40,828 nucleotides of DNA. Origin: Planctomycetaceae bacterium (lineage in GTDB: Bacteria > Planctomycetota > Planctomycetia > Planctomycetales > Planctomycetaceae). The stretch lies in the NCBI GenBank assembly GCA_009691905.1, contig SIAF01000004.1, positions 1-40,828 on the forward strand, written 5' to 3'. The notes beneath the pieces were generated by a model. The model ran no database searches and was not told the origin of the DNA. It worked only from the letters and a program-made list of their open reading frames with translations. Made by a program: the position numbers and the translations under genes. This document shows, piece after piece, positions 1 to 7,211 of this stretch (position 1 is the first letter of the stretch; the number at the start of each line of letters is the position of its first letter).

Positions 1-8
1 ATCTGGCG

Positions 9-62
9 CGGTTCAAACAACGCCCTGAAGCGCGATATCCTCGATTCCGTTTGTTTGAACCG
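9..62. repeat. 12-bp perfect inverted repeat at left edge
   Basis: CGGTTCAAACAA at 9-20 is the exact reverse complement of TTGTTTGAACCG at 51-62, leaving a 30-base loop. There is no T-run after the right arm, so it does not look like an intrinsic terminator. It may be a protein-binding palindrome or part of a structure whose rest lies outside the window. No gene is seen in 1-101. Confidence 0.5.
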
Positions 63-101
63 TACTTTGAACGACGTAAGTCTCGTCACAACAAAGAGAA
101 A

Positions 102-136
102 GCCGTTCGACATTCTCGTCGAACGGCCTCTTTTTT
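102..136 (+). terminator. intrinsic terminator
   Basis: A perfect 10-bp stem, GCCGTTCGAC (102-111) with GTCGAACGGC (118-127), has a 6-base loop and is followed by CTCTTTTTT (128-136). This is a textbook Rho-independent terminator for plus-strand transcription entering from the left edge. On the minus strand the stem is followed by the weaker TTTCTCTTTG, so it may also stop transcripts coming from the HlyD-type gene. Confidence 0.8.
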
Positions 137-144
137 CGGAGAGT

Positions 145-165
145 CGGGGTGCCGGGATTTGAACC
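145..165 (-). other. tRNA 3'-end remnant (acceptor stem and half T-arm)
   Basis: Read on the minus strand, 165-145 gives GGTTCAAATCCCGGCACCCCG: the TTCAAAT T-loop, the 3' half of a T-stem and a 7-base CACCCCG acceptor strand. The homology stops inside the 5' half of the T-stem, where GGTTC is preceded by AGC that cannot pair with CCGGG. No D-arm, anticodon arm or matching 5' acceptor strand is found in the next 150 bases, so this is not a functional tRNA. Such 3' fragments are commonly left at integration sites or by rearrangement. Bases 166-306 hold nothing else I can recognise. Confidence 0.45.
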
Positions 166-306
166 GCTGGTGACGATGGCGGATCCAGCCAAGTCCTATT
201 GGTCGGCGAATGCCGCGCGATGCGAAAGCACAAGCCAACGGCTCCCACGGTGGAGTCGGTTGACGAAACTTTCGCTTCGTCGCGCCAAGAGCCGTGGCTG
301 CCGCGC

Positions 307-1581
307 TCACCCGCCTCCGGATGTCGGTTCTTCGGCGGGGGGGCTCTCGTGCCCGTAAAACGAAACGACGGCTCCCATTTCGGGTTTGAGATAGACCCCT
401 TCTTCGGCGGGCGGAATTCGAACTTTCACGCGGACGGGAATCGCCCCTTTGGCGCGGTCGGCGATCGGCATCAGTCGCGAAACGCGGCCGTCGTAAGCGC
501 GATCGGGAAAGGCCTCGGCCCGGACCACGCACCGCTGGCCGACAAACACCTTCGACACATCGCGCTCCTGGATGCTCAAATCGACTTCGAGATCGCCCAG
601 GTCGGCCATTTCGCAGACGCTGAACGAGCCGTTGAACGCGGCGGGGTTGACGATATTTCCCTCTTCGACCGTCTTTTTGAGAATCGTGCCCGAAACGGGG
701 GCGACGATCAGGCAGTTGCCCAGACGCCACTCCGACTTGGTGACTTCAGCGCGGGCCTGGCTGACGTCGGCTTCGGCAACTTTGATGCGCTCGGCACGTG
801 GCCCTTTGATCAGCTCCAGCGCGCTCTGGAGGCGCTGGACCCGGTGGACCGCCGAATCGAACTCGCTCTGGGCCTTCTCAACTTCGGTGGGGCTGACGGC
901 AACCGTTTTGGCCAGCTTTTCGTTCCGGCCGACCACGGTTTTCAAATAGTTCTGATTCGTCACCGCTTCGCTGAGCTCGGACTGCGCCCGCTCGATCTCG
1001 TTGGGCAGATTTTTGCGCTCCATTTCGAGTTTGAACTCGGACGAGGCGAGCATCGCGAGCGAGCGAGCGACATCAGCCTCGTAGTCGGTCGACTCGAGGA
1101 CGGCCAGAATATCCCCCTTCTTGACGCGCATTCCCTCTTCGAGGGCGATGCCCTCTTCGGGAGGTTTGTCGGGATCCTGGATCCGCAGGTATTTGACCAT
1201 CCCGTTGACTTTCGGGCTGAGCAGAATTTTGTGCGTGGGGACGATGTACCCCTTCGATTCGAGAACCACCCCGCCGCTGCCCGCGACGGCCACGGGCTGC
1301 GCCCCCGGCGAACTGTCGGCGAGTTTAGGTACCAATGATCCCAGGGCCGTTTCGCCCGACTCGCGGTTGGGCTCGGACGACAAATACGCGAAATAGCCGG
1401 TGCTGACGGCCAGCGCCAGGCAGAGCAACCAGGGGATCATCGACCCCGAGCCTTTGCGCGCCGGGGTTTGAGAGATACGCAGCGAGCGAACCTTTTCGCT
1501 CAGAGGCGATGCGGCCCCCGGACGCTGTCCCGCAGCCGCGCCGCTGGGAGCCGGCGACTTTTCTTCGACCTGTGCGCTCAC
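307..1581 (-). CDS. HlyD-family periplasmic adaptor (membrane fusion) protein
   Basis: A 424-aa membrane fusion protein, expected to bridge an inner-membrane exporter to the periplasm or outer membrane. A cytoplasmic N-terminal tail of about 47 residues is followed by one membrane segment (IPWLLCLALAVSTGYFAYL), a biotinyl-lipoyl-like half (VKKGDILAVLES), a long alpha-hairpin coiled coil rich in Glu, Ala and Arg, the second lipoyl half (LIVAPVSGTILKKTVEEGNIV) and a beta-barrel. The start is GTG at 1581, with a G-rich run a few bases upstream. A 21-bp duplication spans this start (see repeat). No transporter or outer-membrane partner is adjacent: downstream there is only the tRNA remnant and terminator, so the exporter must be elsewhere. 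The family is clear; the substrate is unknown. Confidence 0.88.
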   Translation of the reverse strand: MSAQVEEKSPAPSGAAAGQRPGAASPLSEKVRSLRISQTPARKGSGSMIPWLLCLALAVSTGYFAYLSSEPNRESGETALGSLVPKLADSSPGAQPVAVAGSGGVVLESKGYIVPTHKILLSPKVNGMVKYLRIQDPDKPPEEGIALEEGMRVKKGDILAVLESTDYEADVARSLAMLASSEFKLEMERKNLPNEIERAQSELSEAVTNQNYLKTVVGRNEKLAKTVAVSPTEVEKAQSEFDSAVHRVQRLQSALELIKGPRAERIKVAEADVSQARAEVTKSEWRLGNCLIVAPVSGTILKKTVEEGNIVNPAAFNGSFSVCEMADLGDLEVDLSIQERDVSKVFVGQRCVVRAEAFPDRAYDGRVSRLMPIADRAKGAIPVRVKVRIPPAEEGVYLKPEMGAVVSFYGHESPPAEEPTSGGG

Positions 1582-1615
1582 GAATCAAACCCCCTGTGCG
1601 CTCACGAATCAAACC
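1571..1615. repeat. 21-bp direct repeat duplicating the HlyD start codon
   Basis: TGTGCGCTCACGAATCAAACC occurs at 1571-1591 and again at 1595-1615 (period 24). Both copies carry the same minus-strand GTG AGC GCA CAG start context. The upstream copy (GTG at 1605) opens a 6-codon reading frame that ends in TGA before the downstream copy opens the real gene. This could be a recent tandem duplication that created a minimal upstream ORF. Confidence 0.75.
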
Positions 1616-2031
1616 AATGAAACAGGCCGGCCAACGGGAATCGTACAGGAGATGACTTCGTCACGACGCCGCGTCGAGTCGGGAGGCGCCCCGCCTCGTC
1701 CCGAAATTATAGCCGCGCATCCAGGCATTATAGCCGCCGAACTCGTCGAAATGTCAATTGTTTCGAGGGATTTGGCCGACGGGCCGTCGCCCGCGTCGGC
1801 GGTGCCACCTGACGGCGCGATCGCGTTCGGGGTTTCGGCCGATCCTGCGGGAAATCGGCGGTGCGGCTTTTACGGTCCAACTTTGTCGATCAGCCGAAAA
1901 CGAGTGTTGCCGACGCGAGTCCGGATTGACGTAAACCGACGTTCTTGTGACACTTCCGCCCGATTCACAAGGCGAACGGAGCGTAAAAACCGACGTTTCA
2001 ACTCCAGTAAGGCTCAACCGGAAATTCGGGC
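1616..2031. other. divergent intergenic region, no gene seen
   Basis: About 415 bases separate the minus-strand HlyD gene from the plus-strand acyltransferase. The ORFs of 97-127 aa listed here are Arg/Ser-rich and have no recognisable domain, so I treat them as chance frames. ATTATAGCCG occurs twice (near 1704 and 1728), separated by about 14 bases. The region should contain the promoters of both genes, but I cannot place them convincingly. Confidence 0.5.
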
Positions 2032-2991
2032 ATGAACTGGCAATCATTCCGTCACGCAGCCGAGTATCTGGTGTTTCGCACTCTCGTGTGCGTCGTTCAG
2101 GCGCTCTCGCCGAGACTGTGTCTGCGGATCGCCAACGGACTGGGGGCGTTCGTGCATTACGTCGTCCCGCACACGCTGACCCGCTACGACGTGGCTCGAA
2201 CGAACATCAAAGAGGCCTTTGGCGAGCGTTACACCGACGGCGAGATCGACCAGATCATTCGGCGCATGTGGATCCATCTGTTTCGGATGGTCATTGAAAT
2301 GATTCAGTTGCCCCGTCGACTGCGACTCGACAATGTGGTCAGCCAGGTCGAGTTCCAGAACAAGCCGGAAGTGGTCGGTGCTCTCTGCTCGGGGCGGCCG
2401 GTGATTCTGCTCAGCGGCCACTTCGGCAATTGGGAAATGGCCATTTCGATTTTCGGATTGTTCGGGTTTCGGATGGGGCTGGTCGCGCGGCCCCTCGACA
2501 ACCCGTTTCTCGATCGATGGTTTCTACGATTCCGCAAGTACACGGGACATCGCCCAATTCCCAAAAACGGCGGCAGCGGCGCGATGGTGACGCTGCTCGA
2601 GCGCGGCGGGAGCCTGGCCCTGGCGGGCGACCAGGACGCCGGTTCGTCGGGACTGTTCGTCAATTACTTCGGCCGGCCCGCCTCGACGCACAAGTCGATC
2701 GGTCTGTTGGCGATCGAGTACCAGGCGCTGATCTGCGTCGGCTACGCCTACCGACTTGAGCATCAAACGCTGGACAACGGCTGGCCGAAATTCGAACTGG
2801 GCTGCGAAGAAGTCATCGACCCGCGCGAGTTTCAGACCCAAGACGCCTTGCAGCAAATCACGCAGCGCTACACCGCGGCCCTCGAGCGAGTCGTTCGCCG
2901 CGCTCCCGAACAGTATTTCTGGGTTCATCGCCGCTGGAAAAGCGTCCCCCGCTCGCGAGCCGAGCGCGCCCGGCGACGCAAGGCGGCCTGA
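2032..2991 (+). CDS. LpxL/HtrB-like lysophospholipid acyltransferase
   Basis: A 319-aa protein of the lipid A lauroyl/myristoyl acyltransferase family, which transfers a fatty acyl chain to a lipid A precursor or another lipid at the inner membrane. The catalytic HX4E motif is seen at H130-E135 in SGHFGNWEM. The conserved ARPLDNP and GDQDAGSSGLFVNYFGRPA segments and the C-terminal EQYFWVHRRWK block typical of this family follow in order. The N-terminal region (VFRTLVCVVQALSPRLCLRIANGLGAFVHYVV; first 20: VFRTLVCVVQALSPRLCLRI) is a hydrophobic membrane-associated helix. Length matches the family. It stands alone between two intergenic gaps, with no other lipid A gene in view. The acyl donor and acceptor cannot be read from the sequence. 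Confidence 0.9.
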   Translation: MNWQSFRHAAEYLVFRTLVCVVQALSPRLCLRIANGLGAFVHYVVPHTLTRYDVARTNIKEAFGERYTDGEIDQIIRRMWIHLFRMVIEMIQLPRRLRLDNVVSQVEFQNKPEVVGALCSGRPVILLSGHFGNWEMAISIFGLFGFRMGLVARPLDNPFLDRWFLRFRKYTGHRPIPKNGGSGAMVTLLERGGSLALAGDQDAGSSGLFVNYFGRPASTHKSIGLLAIEYQALICVGYAYRLEHQTLDNGWPKFELGCEEVIDPREFQTQDALQQITQRYTAALERVVRRAPEQYFWVHRRWKSVPRSRAERARRRKAA

Positions 2992-3098
2992 ACGGCAACA
3001 GCCGTCGTTTGTCGCCGCCGGCGCGCTCGGTTACAACAGAGTTCGCGAGTCGGCATCGCGATGAGCCAATTCGTTTCCAACAGGGTTGAACGTGCAGC

Positions 3099-3404
3099 AT
3101 GCCTACCTACCGCGTTGCGGCCGTTGCCGATTGTCCTCCCGGCACATCGAAAGAAGTCATGGCCGGCGACCAGATCGTGGCGCTGTTCAACGTCGAGGGG
3201 ACGTTTCATGCGCTGGATGGCATTTGCCCGCATGCCGGTGGCCCGCTGGGCGAAGGGACGCTGCGCGGTTCAATCGTCACCTGCCCCTGGCACGGCTGGC
3301 AGTTCGACGTGACCAGCGGCAAGAACTGCATCAACGCCAATATCTGCCACCCGAGCTTTGCGGTGCGGGTGGAAGGGCCGGATGTGGTGGTCGAACTGCC
3401 ATAG
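3099..3404 (+). CDS. Rieske [2Fe-2S] ferredoxin-like protein
   Basis: A 101-aa soluble Rieske protein of the NirD/BphF type, probably an electron carrier or small subunit of an oxygenase or reductase. The cluster ligands are C43-P-H45 and C62-P-W-H65, in CPHAGGPL and CPWHGWQFD, with 16 residues between the two pairs. The length is that of a stand-alone ferredoxin; no signal peptide is present. The start at MPTYRVA fits the usual short N-terminus of this family. No oxygenase or reductase partner is next to it: the acyltransferase lies 107 bases upstream and aroC is convergent downstream. The stop codon TAG is the first part of a hairpin. Confidence 0.92.
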   Translation: MPTYRVAAVADCPPGTSKEVMAGDQIVALFNVEGTFHALDGICPHAGGPLGEGTLRGSIVTCPWHGWQFDVTSGKNCINANICHPSFAVRVEGPDVVVELP

Positions 3405-3423
3405 TGTGGAGTAAAGTCCACAC
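3402..3423 (+). terminator. stop-codon-embedded hairpin
   Basis: The TAG stop of the Rieske gene runs straight into GTGTGGA (3404-3410), loop GTAAAG, TCCACAC (3417-3423), a perfect 7-bp stem. It lies between convergent genes and has no T-run, so it may act as a weak bidirectional terminator or an mRNA 3'-end stabiliser. A near-identical element overlaps the mnmA stop at 29846. Confidence 0.5.
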
Positions 3424-3462
3424 GTCGGTTTCGGGCCACGCCGTCCGTCGCCGCTTCGGCCG

Positions 3463-4602
3463 TCAGCGATTGCGTGCGAGGACTTGAAATTGTTCGTACC
3501 TGTCCCGCATCTCGGTCAGGCTGTCACCCCCGAATTTCTCAATCAACGCCTGGGCCACCGAAAAGGCCACGACGTTTTCGACGATCGCGCTGCACGCGGC
3601 CAGGGCGCACACGTCGCTGCGTTCGTAGGCCGCGGTTTCGGCCTGCTTGGTCGCCAGATTGATCGATGCCAGCGGGCGACGGAGCGTGCTGATCGGCTTC
3701 ATCGCGGCTCGCACGACGATCGGCTGGCCATTGGTCATGCCCGCTTCCAATCCACCGGCGTTGTTCGTACGACGAGTGTATCCCAGACCGGGTTGATTGG
3801 CCTGGGCCGGGTCGTAGGCGATCTCGTCGTGGACCTGCGAGCCGGGCCGACGCGCGGCCTCGAAGCCCAGGCCGATCTCGACTCCCTTGATTGCCTGAAT
3901 GCTCATCACGGCCTGGGCCAGCAGCCCATCGAGCTTGCGGTCCCACTGCGCGTGGCTGCCCAACCCGAACGGAGGGTTATGAACCTCGACTTCGACGATG
4001 CCTCCCAACGTGTCTCCCTGTTCGGTCGCCTGATCGACGCGCGCAACGATCGCCGCATCGGCGGCCGGGTCGAGCGTGTACATCGGGCTGGCGTCGCGCA
4101 CAGCACGCCGTTCGTCGAGCGTGCCGGGCTGCGGCTGCGTCGCGATTTGTTCCAGTTGCACGACGTACCCAAAGACGTTCATGCCGAACTGGGCCAGTAG
4201 TTGCTGAGCGAGAGCGCCTGCGGCCACGCGGACGGCGGTTTCGCGGGCGCTGGCGCGCTCGAGCACCCCTCGGATCGAGCCCAGGTACTTGATGGCTCCC
4301 GTGAGATCGCCATGTCCCGGTCGGGGGCGTTCGACCTCTTTGAGTCGCTCGAGTTTGTAGTCGCGATTGGCGACGGCCAGCGTCACCGGGCTGCCCAGCG
4401 TGACACCCTGCCAGATCCCCGTCAGAATTTCGACCGTGTCGGTTTCGAGCTTCTGCCGGCCCCCGCGCCCGTAGCCCCCCTGCCGCCGCTCGAGCTCGCG
4501 GTCGATCCGTGGGGTGTCGATGGTCAGTCCGGCCGGAAAGCCGTCCAGGACGGCAAGCAGCGTTCGGCCGTGCGATTCGCCGGCCGTCAACAAACGAAGC
4601 AT
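3463..4602 (-). CDS. aroC: chorismate synthase
   Basis: Chorismate synthase converts 5-enolpyruvylshikimate-3-phosphate to chorismate, the last step of the shikimate pathway, using reduced FMN without net redox change. From M at 4602 the protein is 379 aa, the usual bacterial length. The signatures are all present: GESHG near the N-terminus, RPGHGDLTGAIKY followed by RGVLERASARETA, and GGLEAGMTNGQPIVVRAAMKPISTL (first part GGLEAGMTNG). The ORF track extends 89 residues further, but that extension is translated from a heptamer repeat (PRPSPLAPRPSS) and is not conserved-looking. I therefore chose MLRLLTAGESHG, since chorismate synthases begin shortly before GESHG. M at 4656 is the alternative. 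The gene is monocistronic and convergent with the Rieske gene. Confidence 0.95.
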   Translation of the reverse strand: MLRLLTAGESHGRTLLAVLDGFPAGLTIDTPRIDRELERRQGGYGRGGRQKLETDTVEILTGIWQGVTLGSPVTLAVANRDYKLERLKEVERPRPGHGDLTGAIKYLGSIRGVLERASARETAVRVAAGALAQQLLAQFGMNVFGYVVQLEQIATQPQPGTLDERRAVRDASPMYTLDPAADAAIVARVDQATEQGDTLGGIVEVEVHNPPFGLGSHAQWDRKLDGLLAQAVMSIQAIKGVEIGLGFEAARRPGSQVHDEIAYDPAQANQPGLGYTRRTNNAGGLEAGMTNGQPIVVRAAMKPISTLRRPLASINLATKQAETAAYERSDVCALAACSAIVENVVAFSVAQALIEKFGGDSLTEMRDRYEQFQVLARNR

Positions 4603-5116
4603 GGTCGCGTTCGCTCTTTCGTACCCTTTGAGATTGCAAACAGTTTTCTGATGCATCTCACCGTAGCAGATGCAATGGGCGCGGACCAGCACTGCCTGGA
4701 GGGACGAGGGGCGAGGGGCGAGGGGCGAGGGGCGAGGGACGAGGCGCGCGGGATCTTCGGCGTTGATCGAACGGGCCTTGACCCGCTTCCTGACGACCGT
4801 TCGGAACCGCCGGCGACTTTGCGGGTTCTGCCGATTGTGCCCGGCAAGCCGGCGAGATTTCCTCGTCAAACTTAGTGCATCCTGACTCTACCGCCTGAAA
4901 CGTCACGTTCCGGCAATGGATACATCACATTCGCGATGACCATAGTGCCAGAGGACTCGATAAATGAAGCAGGAGAGTAGCGTTTGTCGAACGCAAGGAG
5001 CCGCGGACAAATCTATTCACCCGCAGGAGGCGACGGGACGATTTCAACCTGTCGGCTCATGCTGCCCGGTTGCGTCACAGTCACCCTTGTGAGTCGCCTG
5101 CGTTGAGGATCTGGAA
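4603..5116. other. intergenic region upstream of aroC
   Basis: About 510 bases between divergent genes. It contains the heptamer array at 4705-4746. The ORFs here overlap the array or are low-complexity Arg/Pro frames, and I accept none. The promoters of aroC (minus) and of the thioredoxin-like gene (plus) should lie here but I cannot place boxes with confidence. Confidence 0.4.
4705..4746. repeat. CGAGGGG heptamer tandem array
   Basis: Four exact CGAGGGG units (4705-4732) are followed by CGAGGGA and CGAGGCG, six units in all. A 7-bp period is not a multiple of three, so copy-number change would shift any reading frame through it. It lies about 100 bases upstream of the aroC start on the minus strand, where it reads CCCCTCG, and falls within the likely aroC leader. 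Confidence 0.85.
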
Positions 5117-6196
5117 ATGCGTACCACACACGTCGCGCACAGCCTGTGCCTGATTGTCGCCGTTGGTTGGAACGCCTCTTTGTGTTCGGCCGAGCACGCT
5201 GTCGGGGGAGTCTGGCTGCACGACTTTGCCAAAGCCGAAGCCGAAGCGAAGCGACTGAATCGCCCGCTCGTCGTTCACTTTCACACGCGGAAGTGCCCCC
5301 CCTGCAAACGAATGGAGCGCGAAGTCCTGGAGACGACGCAGGTTCTCAAGCTGCTTGGCGACGGCTTCGTGGCCGTTAAGGTCGATCTCGATCCGGCGGC
5401 AGGCAACACATGGCTGCAACAGAAGTATCGAGTCGAGAGCATGCCCACCGATCTCGTGCTGAGCCACGACGGCAAGCTGCTCAATCGCAGCGAAGGCTAT
5501 AACGGGCTGAAGTCGGGCGATGGCCAGAAGTACATTTCGGCCCTGACGCGGATCGACACAACCTATGCGAAAGAAGGCCTTCGGCAATCGCCCCTCGTGG
5601 CCGGCGAAGTGAAATCGACCCCGACCGCGACGTCGACCAAAACGGCACCCAAGGAAACAGAAAAAGGAGTCGCAAATTCGTCGATCGGTGGAAAACTGGT
5701 TCCCGAACCGCACGAGCCAGTGTTGATGACCGACAACGCGGCTGCCGCTGAAACATCCAAATCGACAACCGACACTCCCCGGTCGGTTGCCGCAAACAAT
5801 ACCGAACCGATCATCGGGCTGGATGGCTATTGCCCGGTGACCCTGCGTGCGACGCGAACCTGGAAGACGGGCGAAACGCGATTCGCCTGCGAATACGACG
5901 GCCAGACCTTTTTCTTTCTCGCGTCCGACAAGCTGGAAGAGTTCAAGGCCAACCCCGATCGCTACGTGCCGCGACTGCTAGGCTGCGACGCGGTCGTGCT
6001 GGCCGAAAGCAACCTGGTGGCTCGCGGCAGCACGAAGTTCGGGGCCTTCTACGAAGGGGAGCTGTTCCTGTTCGAAACGTCCGACTCGCGGGCCAGGTTC
6101 CGCAAAGATCCGCCGCGCTACATCCACTTGAAGCACGCCCTCAAGCCCGAAGATCTTCGCGACACCCATAAACTGGCCAGTACGGCCGCGCAGTGA
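5117..6196 (+). CDS. secreted thioredoxin-fold protein with C-terminal YHS-like repeats
   Basis: A 359-aa exported protein. Residues 1-25 are a signal peptide ending in SLCSA. Residues 30-150 form a thioredoxin-like domain of the DUF255/thioredoxin_7 kind with the redox motif C60-P-P-C63 (HTRKCPPCKRMEREV), followed by the cis-Pro loop region VESMPTDLV. A Thr/Lys/Pro-rich linker of about 70 residues leads to two YHS-like modules: GLDGYCPVTL...YDGQTFFFLASDKLEEFKANPDRY and a second, weaker copy (YEGELFLFETSDSRARFRKDPPRY). YHS modules often bind metal; only the first has the Cys. A role in periplasmic thiol or metal handling is an inference. It is not in an operon, and downstream lies the hairpin repeat array. 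Confidence 0.85.
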   Translation: MRTTHVAHSLCLIVAVGWNASLCSAEHAVGGVWLHDFAKAEAEAKRLNRPLVVHFHTRKCPPCKRMEREVLETTQVLKLLGDGFVAVKVDLDPAAGNTWLQQKYRVESMPTDLVLSHDGKLLNRSEGYNGLKSGDGQKYISALTRIDTTYAKEGLRQSPLVAGEVKSTPTATSTKTAPKETEKGVANSSIGGKLVPEPHEPVLMTDNAAAAETSKSTTDTPRSVAANNTEPIIGLDGYCPVTLRATRTWKTGETRFACEYDGQTFFFLASDKLEEFKANPDRYVPRLLGCDAVVLAESNLVARGSTKFGAFYEGELFLFETSDSRARFRKDPPRYIHLKHALKPEDLRDTHKLASTAAQ

Positions 6197-6214
6197 AGGG
6201 CGTGAGTCGCCGTG

Positions 6215-6467
6215 GTCGTAGCACAAGCGTCCCCGCTTGTGGCAAGGTCGACGATTGGCCGGGATGTTGTTGCTGATGATCGCTTGCACGAACGATCAAG
6301 CGAGGACGCTTGATCTACGGAGTCGTAGCACAAGCGTCCTCGCTTGTGGCAAGGTCGACGATTGGCCGGGATGTTGTTGCTGATGACGATCGCTCGCACG
6401 AACGATCAAGCGAGGACGCTTGATCTACGGGGTCGTAGCAACAAGCGTCCCCGCTTGTGGCAAGGTC
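6215..6467. repeat. 107/110-bp tandem repeat of twin hairpins (2.3 units)
   Basis: Units begin with GTCGTAGCA at 6215, 6322 and 6432 (periods 107 and 110); the third stops after about 36 bases. Each full unit contains two hairpins: ACAAGCG-TCCC/TCCT-CGCTTGT and ATCAAGCG-AGGA-CGCTTGAT. Units 1 and 2 differ at a few positions only (CCCC/TCCT loop, TGATGATCGCTTG versus TGATGACGATCGCTCG). The array fills the whole gap between two convergent genes and ends at the stop codon of the minus-strand gene (6468-6470), so it may act as a bidirectional terminator. No ORF of merit is inside. Confidence 0.9.
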
Positions 6468-7160
6468 TCAGCGACCGCCCCGGGTTGATTTCGTGTTTGG
6501 AAAAATAATTCCTGATGACCCCGATGTGCCGCTGCCGCCGGCTGACGCTCCTCCGCCGATATCGCCCCATCCCAGACCTTCGGCATCGCTGAACAGGTCG
6601 TTCAGTCGCCGATCGATGATTTGTTTTTTGGCTTCCGTACGCTTTTCGAGAGCCTCGCGAAGGCGCTTGACACGAGCTTCGATCTCGCCAATTTCCCGTT
6701 CGCGGCGCTCCTGCCGCACTGTGAACTGCCGCTCGAGCAAATCGGCCACCATTTTGCGCATAGCAGCCTGGGTCTCGTCGTCGGCAGAATTGTCAAATTG
6801 CTCGAGAACCTGCTGAATCTGACTCTCCAATTCAAAATCTTCGGCAAGCAGCGGATCGATTGGTGCGGCCGGACCGGCCATTCCGCCCATCATACTGTTC
6901 ATTCCCATTCCCCTTCCGGCCGCCGGGGCGGCCCCCATCGTCGTTCCCGCTCCCGCTCCCGCTCGCGGTGCGGCGGTGCCGGTCGACCCGCCTCGACCGC
7001 CGCGCGCTTTAACTCCACTTGATGTATTTGATGTACCTGATCCAGTGTCTGCCGACGAACTCCCGCCGGCAGGCTCCTGGCCGGCACCTGTGGCACCGAT
7101 TGCAACGACGATTGCCAGCGGAGCGGCGATCGCGAGACCGAGTAGTAAGCGTAGTTTCAT
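6468..7160 (-). CDS. secreted Gly/Ala-rich protein with C-terminal coiled coil, unknown function
   Basis: A 230-aa protein I do not recognise. Residues 1-26 are a signal peptide (MKLRLLLGLAIAAPLAIVVA). Residues 27-100 are low-complexity Gly, Ala, Ser and Thr with a Met-rich stretch (GMGMNSMMGGMAG). Residues 105-205 are strongly charged with heptad spacing (RQERREREIGEIEARVKRLR), predicting a coiled coil. The tail is again Gly/Ser-rich. It is 51 bases downstream of the sigma/kinase pair on the same strand and may be transcribed with it, suggesting a periplasmic target or partner; that is inference only. It has no catalytic motif. Confidence 0.7.
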   Translation of the reverse strand: MKLRLLLGLAIAAPLAIVVAIGATGAGQEPAGGSSSADTGSGTSNTSSGVKARGGRGGSTGTAAPRAGAGAGTTMGAAPAAGRGMGMNSMMGGMAGPAAPIDPLLAEDFELESQIQQVLEQFDNSADDETQAAMRKMVADLLERQFTVRQERREREIGEIEARVKRLREALEKRTEAKKQIIDRRLNDLFSDAEGLGWGDIGGGASAGGSGTSGSSGIIFPNTKSTRGGR

Positions 7161-7211
7161 GGCAACTTCTCCAGTCGAGGCGTAAAGAAAACGTAACTTC
7201 GAAATTCTGTT

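Noticed and set aside
145-230. Complete tRNA gene on the minus strand
   Set aside because: Only the T-loop and acceptor 3' strand are present; no anticodon or D-arm can be folded.
199-1338. 379-aa plus-strand ORF opposite the HlyD gene
   Set aside because: It is the antisense shadow of a clear HlyD coding region and shows no family motif of its own.
4587-4906. aroC N-terminal extension and its overlapping ORFs
   Set aside because: Translated from the CGAGGGG array; known chorismate synthases start near GESHG.
6215-6467. CRISPR array
   Set aside because: Repeat units of about 107 bp with internal hairpins and no short spacers; no cas gene in the window.
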